From Nitrospirota bacterium (GTDB lineage: Bacteria; Nitrospirota; Thermodesulfovibrionia; UBA6902): DNA of 37,842 bases. The notes beneath the pieces are model-generated. The model was not told the DNA's origin and searched no databases. It worked only from the letters and a program-made list of their open reading frames with translations. Every line of letters starts with the position of its first letter. Position 1 is the first letter of the stretch. The stretch spans positions 1-37,842 of the forward strand of contig JACRPZ010000073.1 in the NCBI GenBank assembly GCA_016222905.1, given 5' to 3'. This document shows, piece by piece, positions 24,657 to 33,229 of this stretch. The translations under genes were made by a program, and so were the position numbers.

Positions 24657-25445
24657 ACTTTCAACGCAGATTCAGTAATGGTCAAAGGCGCGGTAATCAA
24701 TCTTACAGGCAATGAAACAGGTGTAACTGTAAACGGAATAGTCGCAGCAGTATACGGCACAAGGTTCATCGCCAACAATGTGCCGCTTACAGAAGGCTCA
24801 AACACAATAACCGTAACTGCCACTGACACTGTTAGCAGTCCGGCAACATCATCAATAACTGTAAATGCCGTAACAACCGGTAATTACATCAAACTCAGTT
24901 CCAATATAGATTCAGGCATTGCGCCTCTTGAACTGACACTGAAGATAGACGCCTCATTCAGCATAGATAACTCAAGCATAAATATAACAGGGCCTTCCGA
25001 AGCAGAATTCCTGCCGTCAAGTAATGATGAATACAAAGTAAAGATAAAAGCAGAGGGTATCTATTATGTTACAGCAAGTGTTACCGGCCCGGATAGCATT
25101 GTTTATCAGGACACCATTGCAATAACAGTCCTTAATAAAGACCAGCTTAATATTATGCTTAAAGGGAAATGGGATGGGATGAAAGGGGCGTTGGAGAATC
25201 AGGATGTTGAAGGAGCGGTAGCTCTTTTCCTAAGTTCATCTCAAGAGAGATATCGGGATATATTCTCAGCTATTACAGATCAGCTTCCAGGAATTGCAGC
25301 AAATATGAACGCAATAGAAATAATTTATGCTGAAGAAGGAATTGCACAATACAGAATAAAGAGAACCGAAGATGTGGGAGAAGTGACATATTACATTTAC
25401 TTTGCTATTGATGAGAATGGATTATGGAAGATACAACAATTCTAA
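24657..25445 (+). pseudogene. 5'-truncated second copy of the giant gene's C-terminal end
   Basis: This stretch matches the last 260 residues of the 3298-aa protein. Similarity starts near codon TTC 24659, aligned with ATC AAC of the intact gene near 20125, and runs through GNETGV, TEGSNTITV, SSNIDSGIAPLE and LNKDQLNIMLKGKW. The in-frame TAG just upstream rules out a longer product. The first ATG at 24678 would give a 255-aa protein with no signal peptide, so export is lost. Up to about 25195 the DNA similarity is high; after GKWDGMKGAL it falls sharply while the ending (ENGLWKIQQF) still aligns. It is a remnant of a paralogous giant gene whose 5' part is gone, adjoining the toxin gene. Confidence 0.75.
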
Positions 25446-26048
25446 GAATAGTTAAAACGAAGCGGTTTTTCTTTGCCGTGGCATTCTTGATAGTTTATAT
25501 ATTAGGTATTGCTGCAGAAAAGAATTTTAGCTTTGCCGCTGCTGGGACTTGGAAAGGAAGGATAATAGATATAGAAACAAAAGAACCTCTTGAAGGGGCG
25601 GTGGTATTGGCAGTGTGGCAGCGAGCTTATAGGACTCTCGCAGGCGATAATACATATTTTTACAATGCAAAAGAGGTGTTAACAGATAAGGAAGGCAGAT
25701 TTGAGATACCGGCCATATATGCCTATTAACCTATTGCCGATAATAAGCTATATCAGAGAACCAGTATTTACTATCTTTAAACCTGGATATTTTAGTATAG
25801 AAAGCTCTCTTGATGAAAACGTGACAGACAAGGTATCCGAATTCAAGATATATGAATTTGCAAATGAAATGATTTACAGACTTGCACCGGGGCTTATCGA
25901 ACTTCCAAAACTTAAGACAAGGGAGGAGAGGTTGAGAAACATACCTGGGGGACCAACCGATGTCGGTGCTGATAAGTTACCGCTTTTTTATAAATCAATA
26001 AACGATGAAAGAAAAAAATTAGGGCTAAGAGACGAGGTGTGGAGGTAA
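25424..26048 (+). pseudogene. Frameshifted second copy of the carboxypeptidase-regulatory-like gene
   Basis: The first part (25424-25729) reads a hydrophobic signal-like segment, IDIETKEPLEGAVVLAVW and LTDKEGRFEIPAIYAY, then stops. The second part is open in the next frame and continues with INLLPIISYIREP...FKPGYF and the tail LKTREERLR, ending at 26048. Aligned with the intact 189-aa paralogue (GFTINPLATIKNPE...YKPGY), the two halves join near 25727 if a single base is missing. The copy is therefore broken by a one-base indel, or contains a sequencing error. No slippery heptamer is obvious at the junction. The start is uncertain, as the first ATG overlaps the previous ORF. Confidence 0.72.
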
Positions 26049-26050
26049 GA

Positions 26051-26875
26051 ATGAAAAAACATATTTTATTACCTATTCTTGTGGCGTCTGCTATTCTTAG
26101 CCTAAATTTTCTGGTTTCTGACCAATGTTTTTCCTTAGAAAAAGAAACGCATAAAGCTCTGAATGAACATATCTCAAAGACATCAATTAATAATTTTCAG
26201 TTAAATACTTTTCTTAGTAATCAATTAGGATTTGAAGGCGGCATCAATAAAAGTTTAAATGGGAAAGAAGTTTGGAAATGGGTTCGAGATGGCGGCAGCG
26301 AAGAGGATGAGCCGATGTATACTCGCTCTTTAAATCATTTTCACGATCCATTGAAGACATGGGATATAGCTGGATTTAAGGGAACATCTAAGTCAGCTAT
26401 TTTATGGGCACATGATCAAGGCCTCGCCGGATTTCTAACTGGAGGAGACTTCTCGTGGAAGGATGTTAGAGAGTATTTCTACATAGCGCTTACTGGCAAG
26501 GATTTTAGCGGTGCATGGCTTGCATATAGCCAGGCTGAAAAGGAGATGTACTATAAGGCAACTTTTAGAGGCATGGGACATCTTATGCATCTTGTGGAAG
26601 ATATGAGTGTTCCGGCGCATACAAGAGATGACTCTCATGTGGCTGGATATCATTACGAATCAGCAGTAGATAAATTCAGAGAAAGCGAAGATCCAAATGA
26701 GAAGGAAATCTTTGATTACGCAATTGCACACCCTATTACCTTTGATCCTTCCATTCTCAATCTTCCACCAAATCCTCTGGCATCAATACCGATTGCCAAG
26801 ATATTTGATACAGATAAATACAACAACCCAAATCCAGATCCAAATGTGTGCCAGTGGCAGTGGGGTCAGGCTTGA
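26051..26875 (+). pseudogene. Truncated second copy of the phospholipase C-like gene
   Basis: GGAGGT precedes ATG 26051. The 274-residue reading starts with a signal peptide, followed by KETHKALNEH, LNHFHDPLKTW and HLMHLVEDMSVPAHTRDDSH, the same zinc-ligand pattern as in the intact paralogue. It ends WQWGQA at a TGA supplied by the left inverted repeat of the RAYT element. The catalytic-domain portion is thus nearly complete, but the roughly 500-residue C-terminal region of the intact gene is missing. A secreted, shortened enzyme could still be made. No continuation of the intact paralogue is recognisable after the element, so a deletion may have accompanied the insertion. Confidence 0.75.
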
Positions 26876-27871
26876 CTATTGACATTTGGAGGCCATGCTG
26901 ATATTCTCTTTCATGGCAAGGAAACCGAGGATAGAGTTTGATGGGGCATTCTATCACATCATCACCAGAGGCAACCAGAGACAGAATATATTCAAAGACA
27001 ACGAAGACTTTTTGAAATATTTGCAGATACTTTCGAAGTATAAATCCCAATATAAATATTTTTTGTATGCATACGTTTTAATGAACAACCACGTACATTT
27101 GTTGTTCGAAACACAGGAAACACCTCTTTCAAAGATACTTCAAGGTATCAGCCAGAGCTACACAGTATATTTCAACAGAAGATATAAGACATCAGGACAT
27201 CTGTTTCAGGGAAGGTATAAGGCGATACTGTGCGATAAAGACGAGTATCTGCTGTCCCTTGTCAAATATATACATCTAAATCCTGTAAGGGCAAAAATGG
27301 TCAGGATCCCTGAAGAATACCAGTGGAGCAGCCATGCCAGTTATGCCGTCAAACCCGAGAAGAGGGGAATAACGGATGAAAATCAGGTATTAAGAATGTT
27401 TTCAGAGGATAAGACAAAAGCAAGAAAACAGTATAGAGCATACATAAGCGACGGCATAACAGTCAAAAAAGAAGACATATACCTTACAATAGACCAGAGG
27501 ATCCTTGGGAATGAGAGATTTGCAGATAAGGTTATGGAGAAATATGATGGTGTGATCGGACAGACAAAGAGGAAAAACGAATATACTTTGCCTGATATAG
27601 CTTCAGGGATAGAGAAAATATATGGAATAACACTTAAACAGATGAGGGAAAAAGGTAAAAGCAGCGACATATCCCTGTGTAGGAAGGTGCTATGCCTTAC
27701 AGCTAAAGAGTATGGATATCAAGGGAAAGAAATAGCCGCATATATTTGTAAAGACCCGGCTTTAATAACAAGACACTTAAGGGAGAGAAAAGACTTAAAG
27801 GGAGAAACAGAGGAAGTAATAAATAAATTGAAGGATTTGAGGTCAAATGTCAATAGTCAAGCCTGACCCCA
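26861..27871 (+). mobile_element. RAYT element with perfect 28-bp inverted ends
   Basis: The left end 26861-26888 (beginning TGGGGTCAGGCTTGAC) and right end 27844-27871 are exact reverse complements over 28 bases. They bound a 1011-bp segment coding for one Y1-type transposase. The stop of the interrupted upstream gene and the stop of the transposase both fall inside these ends. No target-site duplication is obvious, as expected for HUH single-strand transposition. Confidence 0.85.
26913..27866 (+). CDS. REP-associated tyrosine transposase (RAYT, Y1 family)
   Basis: The product is about 317 aa from ATG 26913 (MARKPRIEF); earlier in-frame starts at 26886 and 26895 are less likely. The N-terminal half is a Y1 transposase domain: FYHIITRGNQRQNIF, the HUH pair in MNNHVHLLF, and GRYKAILCDKDEYLL with YIHLNPVRAKM. 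The catalytic tyrosine should be in the helix region QSYTVYFNRRY. The C-terminal part resembles the DnaA-like/HTH tail often seen in this RAYT group (KEYGYQGKEIAAYI). The enzyme nicks and rejoins single-stranded DNA at palindromic ends. The gene looks intact, so the element could still be active. Its stop codon lies within the right inverted repeat. Confidence 0.92.
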   Translation: MARKPRIEFDGAFYHIITRGNQRQNIFKDNEDFLKYLQILSKYKSQYKYFLYAYVLMNNHVHLLFETQETPLSKILQGISQSYTVYFNRRYKTSGHLFQGRYKAILCDKDEYLLSLVKYIHLNPVRAKMVRIPEEYQWSSHASYAVKPEKRGITDENQVLRMFSEDKTKARKQYRAYISDGITVKKEDIYLTIDQRILGNERFADKVMEKYDGVIGQTKRKNEYTLPDIASGIEKIYGITLKQMREKGKSSDISLCRKVLCLTAKEYGYQGKEIAAYICKDPALITRHLRERKDLKGETEEVINKLKDLRSNVNSQA

Positions 27872-27964
27872 TAGTTGCTAAAAAATTGATTAAAGAAGCT
27901 TACTATTGGGAAGAGATAGCAGCTTCAAAAGAAAGAAATAAGATAAATGAGAAATATAAATAAT
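27848..27964 (+). CDS. Short ORF spanning the right end of the RAYT element (38 aa)
   Basis: An ATG within the right inverted repeat opens MSIVKPDPIVAKKLIKE... and ends at TAA 27962-27964. The part after the repeat (AKKLIKEAYYWEE and onward) looks like genuine coding sequence, charged and helical, so it is probably the tail of a gene cut by the insertion. I see no match to the intact phospholipase-like paralogue. Expression is doubtful. Confidence 0.3.
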
Positions 27965-28011
27965 CGAAACAATATTGTAGTACTCAGAAAAGATTTTCAT
28001 ATGAGAAAAAA

Positions 28012-28025
28012 TTGGGGTCAGGCTT
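28012..28025. repeat. Solo fragment of the RAYT end sequence
   Basis: TTGGGGTCAGGCTT repeats the first 13 bases of the left RAYT end, about 140 bases beyond the right end and in the same orientation as the left end. It lies in the pgi leader and may be a remnant of another copy or a preferred insertion sequence. Confidence 0.5.
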
Positions 28026-28070
28026 TCACCGTCGCTTAAAGCTGAAGGAAAATGATAAAAGGAGAACAAG

Positions 28071-29732
28071 ATGCTTTATAAAATCAACCCACTTCAGACA
28101 AATGCATGGAAGAGACTCCACGAGCATTTTGCCCTTATGAAAGACAGGCATATGCGTGATATGTTTCAGGAAGAGCCTCAAAGGTTTTCCGCGTTTTCTC
28201 TTACGCTTGGAGATATCCTCATTGATTATTCCAAAAATATCATAAGCGCCGAGACCCTCGGACTGCTTGCAGAGCTTGCTGAAGAAGCCGGACTGAAGGA
28301 TGCGATTGAGAAGATGTTTTCAGGGCATAAGATAAATGAGACCGAAGGAAGGGCTGTGCTCCATACTGCGCTCAGAAACAGGACGAACAAGCCTGTTTAT
28401 CTTGACGGCAAAGATGTAATGCCTGAAATAAATGCGGTCTTAAAGAAGATGGAGTTTTTTTCAAACAAAGTCATCTCCGGAGAATGGAAGGGATACAACG
28501 GCAAAGTAGTCACGGATATCGTAAACATAGGCATCGGAGGCTCCTGTCTTGGGCCTTTAATGGTAACGGAGGCTCTGAGGCCTTATAAGAAACCGAATAT
28601 CAACGTGCATTTTGTCTCAAATATTGACGGCACGGATATAGTTGAAACCCTGAAGAAGATATCCCCGGAAACAACGCTCTTCATGATAGCGTCAAAGACA
28701 TTCACTACTCAGGAGACCATGGCCAATGCGCATACGGCTCGTAAATGGTTTCTTGATTCGGTTAAGGATGAATCCTACATAAAGAAACATTTTGTCGCCA
28801 TATCAACTAATAAAGAAGAGGTGAAGAGGTTCGGCATAGACCCTGAGAATATGTTTATATTTTGGGACTGGGTCGGCGGCAGGTATTCTCTCTGGTCAGC
28901 TATAGGCCTTTCCATCGCCTGCTCAATCGGCTTTGATAATTTCAGTGAACTGCTTGAGGGCGGCCACGCAATGGATAACCACTTCAGAGATACGCCTTTT
29001 ATTCGGAACGCCCCTGTAATTCTGGCATTGATAGGCATATGGTACAACAACTTCTTCGGGGCAGAAACAGAGGCTCTACTGCCGTACGACCAGTACATGC
29101 ACAGGTTCCCGGCATATCTTCAGCAGTGCAGCATGGAGAGCAGCGGTAAGAGTGTGGACAGGAACGGAAATGAAGTGAAGTATCAGACAGGTACGGTTAT
29201 CTGGGGCGAACCCGGCACAAACGGACAGCATTCCTTTTATCAGCTTATACATAAGGGGACCAGGCTTATCCCTTGTGATTTTATCGTTCCTGCGATTAGT
29301 CATAATCCTGTAGGAGAGCACCATAATATACTTCTCTCGAATTTTTTTACACAGACAGAGGCGCTGATGAAAGGGAAGACAGAAGCAGAGGCGCGCGCAG
29401 AGCTTGAGGCATCAGGAAAGAGCAAAGAGGAGATTAAAAGGCGTCTCCCATTTAAGGTTTACAAAGGCAATAAACCGACCAACTCAATACTATTAAACAA
29501 AATAACGCCAAGAACTCTCGGAAGTTTGATAGCCATGTACGAGCATAAGATCTTTGTGCAGGGGGTGATCTGGAATATATTCAGCTTTGACCAATGGGGT
29601 GTTGAACTTGGCAAAGAACTCGCAAAAAATATTTTGCCTGAATTGAGCGATGATAGAGAGACCGCCTCCCATGATTCATCCACCAACGGTCTCATCAATG
29701 CATTTAAGAATATGAGGAAGGACGAGGCATAA
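28071..29732 (+). CDS. pgi: Glucose-6-phosphate isomerase
   Basis: Pgi interconverts glucose 6-phosphate and fructose 6-phosphate in glycolysis/gluconeogenesis. The 553-aa length is that of the long bacterial form. Both family signatures are present: [13 protein letters not shown] near residue 268 and the C-terminal [38 protein letters not shown] and [11 protein letters not shown] provide substrate-phosphate and catalytic residues. AAGGAG lies just upstream of the start. The aldehyde dehydrogenase gene follows after 11 bases, so they should share a transcript. The product also supplies fructose 6-phosphate for the mannose branch served by manC, although that gene lies on the other strand. Confidence 0.97.
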   Translation: MLYKINPLQTNAWKRLHEHFALMKDRHMRDMFQEEPQRFSAFSLTLGDILIDYSKNIISAETLGLLAELAEEAGLKDAIEKMFSGHKINETEGRAVLHTALRNRTNKPVYLDGKDVMPEINAVLKKMEFFSNKVISGEWKGYNGKVVTDIVNIGIGGSCLGPLMVTEALRPYKKPNINVHFVSNIDGTDIVETLKKISPETTLFMIASKTFTTQETMANAHTARKWFLDSVKDESYIKKHFVAISTNKEEVKRFGIDPENMFIFWDWVGGRYSLWSAIGLSIACSIGFDNFSELLEGGHAMDNHFRDTPFIRNAPVILALIGIWYNNFFGAETEALLPYDQYMHRFPAYLQQCSMESSGKSVDRNGNEVKYQTGTVIWGEPGTNGQHSFYQLIHKGTRLIPCDFIVPAISHNPVGEHHNILLSNFFTQTEALMKGKTEAEARAELEASGKSKEEIKRRLPFKVYKGNKPTNSILLNKITPRTLGSLIAMYEHKIFVQGVIWNIFSFDQWGVELGKELAKNILPELSDDRETASHDSSTNGLINAFKNMRKDEA

Positions 29733-29743
29733 AGGGGGTAAAT

Positions 29744-31168
29744 ATGAAAGAGAGGTATCCACTGCTTCTTGGAGGCAAACATATTGAAACGCCGGATATG
29801 CTTGATGTAATAAACCCTTTTGACGAGAAAAAAGTCTCAAGCGTCTGCCGGGCTTCCGTCGGGGAGGCTTCAGAGGCGGTTGAGGCTGCGGATAAGTCAA
29901 AAGGCATTATGGCTGACATGCCTTCGCACATGAAGGCAAAGATCCTTGAGAATATCTCCAGCAAGATAACAGAACGGAGAGAAGAGCTGGCAAGATGCAT
30001 AACGCTTGAAAGCGGCAAACCGATATCAGCCGCAAGAACAGAGGCTGAGAGAGGGGCGCTGACATTTAAGATAGCATCTGAAGAAGCCCTGAGAATTGGC
30101 GGAGAATTTATTCCTCTCGACAGAAATGCCGCCTCGGAAAAAAGATGGGGAGTCACAAGGAGGTTCCCGGCAGGCCCTGTATTGGCGATCACGCCATTTA
30201 ATTTCCCGCTTAACCTTGTCGCCCATAAACTGGCTCCGGCAATTGCCGCTGGAAATCCTGTAATCCTGAAGCCCGCCTCAAAGACCCCTGTCACCGCCCT
30301 GATGCTTGGAGATATTATTATGGATTCGGGATTGCCGGAAGGCGGCCTGAGCGTGCTTCCATGCAGCGGAGATGTTGCTGAGAGAATGCTTGCAGACAAA
30401 AGGATAAAGATGCTCAGTTTCACAGGAAGCGCCTCCGTTGGATGGAGGCTTAAATCAATGGCAAATCAAAAAACAATAACACTTGAGCTTGGCGGCAATG
30501 CAGGCGTTATTATTGATGAAGAATGCGATCTTGATTATGCTGTTGCGCAATGCGTGACAGGAGCCTTTGTATACAGCGGACAGGTATGCATATCAGTGCA
30601 GAGGATATATGCGCACGAAAAAATCTATGACAGGTTCAAGAGCCTCTTCCTTGAGAAGATGAAGACGCTTAAGATAGGAGACCCTCTTGATGATGCAACA
30701 TTTATAGGACCTATGATAGATAATGAGAACCTTAAACGTGTGGATATGTGGGTTAACGAAGCGGTTGAGAAAGGTGCAAAAATTTTAGCTGGCGGCAAGA
30801 GAACGGGTAATTTTTATGAACCTACTGTGCTATCCGATACAACCCCTGAAATGAAGGTGAACTGCATGGAGGTCTTTGCTCCCGTGGTAACGCTGGAAAA
30901 GATAAGGAATTTCGAAGAGGGTCTGCAGGCGGTAAATAATTCAGAATACGGGCTTCAGGCTGGAGTTTTTACAAAGGATCTGAGGAATGCCTATGCCGCA
31001 TTTGAGAAGCTTGAGGTCGGCGGCGTGATTATTAATGACATCCCCAATTACCGCGTTGACCATATGCCCTACGGAGGAGTAAAGATGTCGGGTTTTGGAA
31101 GAGAAGGGTTGAGGTTCGCCATCGAGCAGATGACGGAGCTAAGATTGATGGTTTTGAATCTGAAGTAG
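29744..31168 (+). CDS. NAD(P)-dependent aldehyde dehydrogenase
   Basis: The 474-aa member of the ALDH superfamily has all core elements: the Rossmann segment FTGSASVGWRL, general-base glutamate in LELGGNAG near residue 248, and catalytic cysteine in GQVCISVQR near residue 283. The C-terminal part has EVFAPVV and MPYGGVKMSGFGREG. It resembles lactaldehyde, succinate-semialdehyde or non-phosphorylating glyceraldehyde-3-phosphate dehydrogenases, and the substrate cannot be decided by eye. Its tight linkage to pgi makes a sugar-phosphate aldehyde such as glyceraldehyde 3-phosphate an attractive guess, no more. GGGGGT precedes the start. Confidence 0.9.
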   Translation: MKERYPLLLGGKHIETPDMLDVINPFDEKKVSSVCRASVGEASEAVEAADKSKGIMADMPSHMKAKILENISSKITERREELARCITLESGKPISAARTEAERGALTFKIASEEALRIGGEFIPLDRNAASEKRWGVTRRFPAGPVLAITPFNFPLNLVAHKLAPAIAAGNPVILKPASKTPVTALMLGDIIMDSGLPEGGLSVLPCSGDVAERMLADKRIKMLSFTGSASVGWRLKSMANQKTITLELGGNAGVIIDEECDLDYAVAQCVTGAFVYSGQVCISVQRIYAHEKIYDRFKSLFLEKMKTLKIGDPLDDATFIGPMIDNENLKRVDMWVNEAVEKGAKILAGGKRTGNFYEPTVLSDTTPEMKVNCMEVFAPVVTLEKIRNFEEGLQAVNNSEYGLQAGVFTKDLRNAYAAFEKLEVGGVIINDIPNYRVDHMPYGGVKMSGFGREGLRFAIEQMTELRLMVLNLK

Positions 31169-31169
31169 C

Positions 31170-31196
31170 GCAGACTGGAGAAGTATAACCGTCTGC
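31170..31196. terminator. Weak hairpin between convergent genes
   Basis: GCAGAC (31170-31175) pairs with GTCTGC (31191-31196) around a 15-base loop, followed by a T-containing stretch. It sits between the aldehyde dehydrogenase and the convergent GGDEF gene and could terminate either transcript. The stem is short, so confidence is low. Confidence 0.3.
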
Positions 31197-31207
31197 TTTC
31201 CCTGAAA

Positions 31208-32062
31208 TTATTTTGTCTTATTTTGATACATGCGCAGGTCAGCTTCTTTTATCACATCCATTAAGTCTTTTCCCTCTTCAAACATGGCGCATCCGATGCT
31301 GATCGACAACTTGAGATTAGAGTCAGCCTGCGTTTCATTCCAATCCTTAATGAGTTCATTAACTCGTGAGATCAACGCATCGCAATCTTTAAAATCACTC
31401 TCCAGTGAAACTACCAGAAATTCATCCCCGCCAAACCGCACAAGGAGATCCGAAGCCCTGACTGACCTGCTTAATATCGAAGCACATTCTTTTAATACCC
31501 AATCGCCTATTAAATGTCCGTGATTATCGTTGATCTGTTTGAAATCATTAATGTCCATAATGACAATTGAAAATTTATCTCCGTAGCGCTTTGTCCTCTC
31601 GATCTCATTGGCTATTATTTCATTAAAAAAATTCCTGTTATACACTCCTGTCAGAGGGTCTCTGATCACCATGACTTTAAGCTTCTCCTGGGTTGCTTTT
31701 AAATTATGCACCAAAGTGATAATATGCTCGTATACCTCGGTCACGGGATCTTTAAAAACCGCTCCCTGATAAACCTCGCATTCCGTGCAGCTTTTATATT
31801 TCAACGCGAATTCCCCCTGCACCTTTCCCTCACAAAATGTGCCTGCTACCAGCCAGCACCGGATACCCGGATTATTATAGGCAGGACAATCCTTTTTTGA
31901 ACAATTCTTAATCTCCCAGCATTTCACCTCTCCCTCTTTTAAAATTAAACGGAGCCATTCTTCCCATGAAGCATCACTCTCACGAAGTGATAATTCGATA
32001 AATAGCTTGAGGTCATGAGTCAAATTTTTTAATGCGATAACTATAGGATGATTTTTATCCAT
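31208..32062 (-). CDS. Diguanylate cyclase with N-terminal paired-CW domain
   Basis: The protein is 284 aa with no membrane segment. Residues 48-96 form a paired-CW cysteine module: CWE at 48-50, NCSKKDCPAY, CW at 69-70, then EGKVQGEFALKYKSCTEC, closely parallel to the stand-alone protein at 6649-6945. A short helix at 103-130 links to the GGDEF domain at 130-284. The active site is GGDEF at 211-215, and an allosteric I-site RASD is at 202-205, five residues upstream as required. The protein should make cyclic di-GMP in the cytosol and be product-inhibited. The cysteine module is a plausible redox or metal sensor controlling that activity; this is inference. Confidence 0.9.
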   Translation of the reverse strand: MDKNHPIVIALKNLTHDLKLFIELSLRESDASWEEWLRLILKEGEVKCWEIKNCSKKDCPAYNNPGIRCWLVAGTFCEGKVQGEFALKYKSCTECEVYQGAVFKDPVTEVYEHIITLVHNLKATQEKLKVMVIRDPLTGVYNRNFFNEIIANEIERTKRYGDKFSIVIMDINDFKQINDNHGHLIGDWVLKECASILSRSVRASDLLVRFGGDEFLVVSLESDFKDCDALISRVNELIKDWNETQADSNLKLSISIGCAMFEEGKDLMDVIKEADLRMYQNKTK

Positions 32063-32166
32063 AACTACCTTCCTTGCATACTATCAAGTTGGCTTTGATG
32101 ATTTAGAGCATTTATTATACACAAACGTAAGATATGCGAAGGATCGCGTACAATGATAATCGCGCG

Positions 32167-33216
32167 CTATGTGTAATGCTTTTTAATCCAGGCCTGATAT
32201 TCCCCGCTTATTACATGATCTGTCCATTTTTTATTATCAATGTACCATCTGATTGTGCTTTTGATACCTGTTTCAAATGACTCTTCAGGCTGCCACCCCA
32301 GATCATCTCTCATCTTAGAGGCGTCAATCGCATATCTGCGGTCATGTCCTGGACGGTCCTTGACGAATGTTATCAGCCCCCTCCGGCTGCCTGCCGGAAG
32401 CATTCCGGCGGTTTCATCGAGTATATCGCATATTATCTCTACAACTTTGATATTCTCCATCTCATTATTTCCGCCGATGTTATATGTCTCCCCTATCTTC
32501 CCGCGCTTCATAATTTCCCATACAGCAGCGCAGTGGTCTCTGACATAAAGCCAGTCCCTTATATTTTTGCCATCGCCGTAAACAGGTAGGGGCTTCCCTT
32601 CAAGTGCATTAAGGATTATCAGCGGTATCAGCTTTTCAGGAAACTGGTAAGGGCCGTAATTATTTGAGCAGTTGGATATTGTTACAGGCATTCCGTAAGT
32701 CTCGTGATAAGCCCTGACAAGATGGTCAGAGCCTGCTTTTGATGCTGAATAGGGACTGTTGGGATGATATGGTGTCTTTTCGGTAAAGTACCCCTCTATC
32801 CCAAGGCTTCCGAAGACCTCATCTGTGCTTATGTGATGAAAGAGTTTGATATTCTTTATCCTCTCTCTTGTTGTCTCAAGCAAATTAAAAGTGCCAACAA
32901 TATTGGTCTGGATGAAGTCATCAGGACTGACTATGGACCTGTCAACATGAGACTCGGCGGCAAAGTGACATACCGCATCAATCTCATTTTCATCAAAGAT
33001 ATCCGCCATCCTATTCTTGTCGCATATGTCATCCTTGAAAAATATATAGCGTTCCGGGAACCTCTCTTCGACCCCTGCAAGGTTTTCAGGATTGCCCGCG
33101 TATGTGAGTTTATCCACATTTATTATGCGGCCTGAATAATCGGACTCTTCCAGCAGATAATGAATGAAGTTAGCTCCAATAAAGCCGCAGCCGCCTGTAA
33201 CGAGCATGTTTTTCAT
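32167..33216 (-). CDS. rfbB: dTDP-glucose 4,6-dehydratase
   Basis: RfbB (RmlB) converts dTDP-glucose to dTDP-4-keto-6-deoxyglucose, the second step of dTDP-rhamnose synthesis. The 349-aa short-chain dehydrogenase-type protein has the NAD motif TGGCGFIG at residues 7-14, [12 protein letters not shown], the STDEVFG block with catalytic Asp-Glu, and the YSASKAGSD Tyr-Lys pair. [15 protein letters not shown] and [12 protein letters not shown] complete the family pattern. It follows rfbD with a 13-base gap on the same strand, within the run manC-rfbD-rfbB. Genes for rfbA and rfbC are not within the window. Confidence 0.96.
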   Translation of the reverse strand: MKNMLVTGGCGFIGANFIHYLLEESDYSGRIINVDKLTYAGNPENLAGVEERFPERYIFFKDDICDKNRMADIFDENEIDAVCHFAAESHVDRSIVSPDDFIQTNIVGTFNLLETTRERIKNIKLFHHISTDEVFGSLGIEGYFTEKTPYHPNSPYSASKAGSDHLVRAYHETYGMPVTISNCSNNYGPYQFPEKLIPLIILNALEGKPLPVYGDGKNIRDWLYVRDHCAAVWEIMKRGKIGETYNIGGNNEMENIKVVEIICDILDETAGMLPAGSRRGLITFVKDRPGHDRRYAIDASKMRDDLGWQPEESFETGIKSTIRWYIDNKKWTDHVISGEYQAWIKKHYT

Positions 33217-33229
33217 AATTCTTCCGTTG

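Noticed and set aside
25700-25740. Programmed ribosomal frameshift in the carboxypeptidase-regulatory-like copy
   Set aside because: I see no slippery heptamer or downstream structure, and the neighbouring copies of the cassette are also broken, so a plain indel is simpler.
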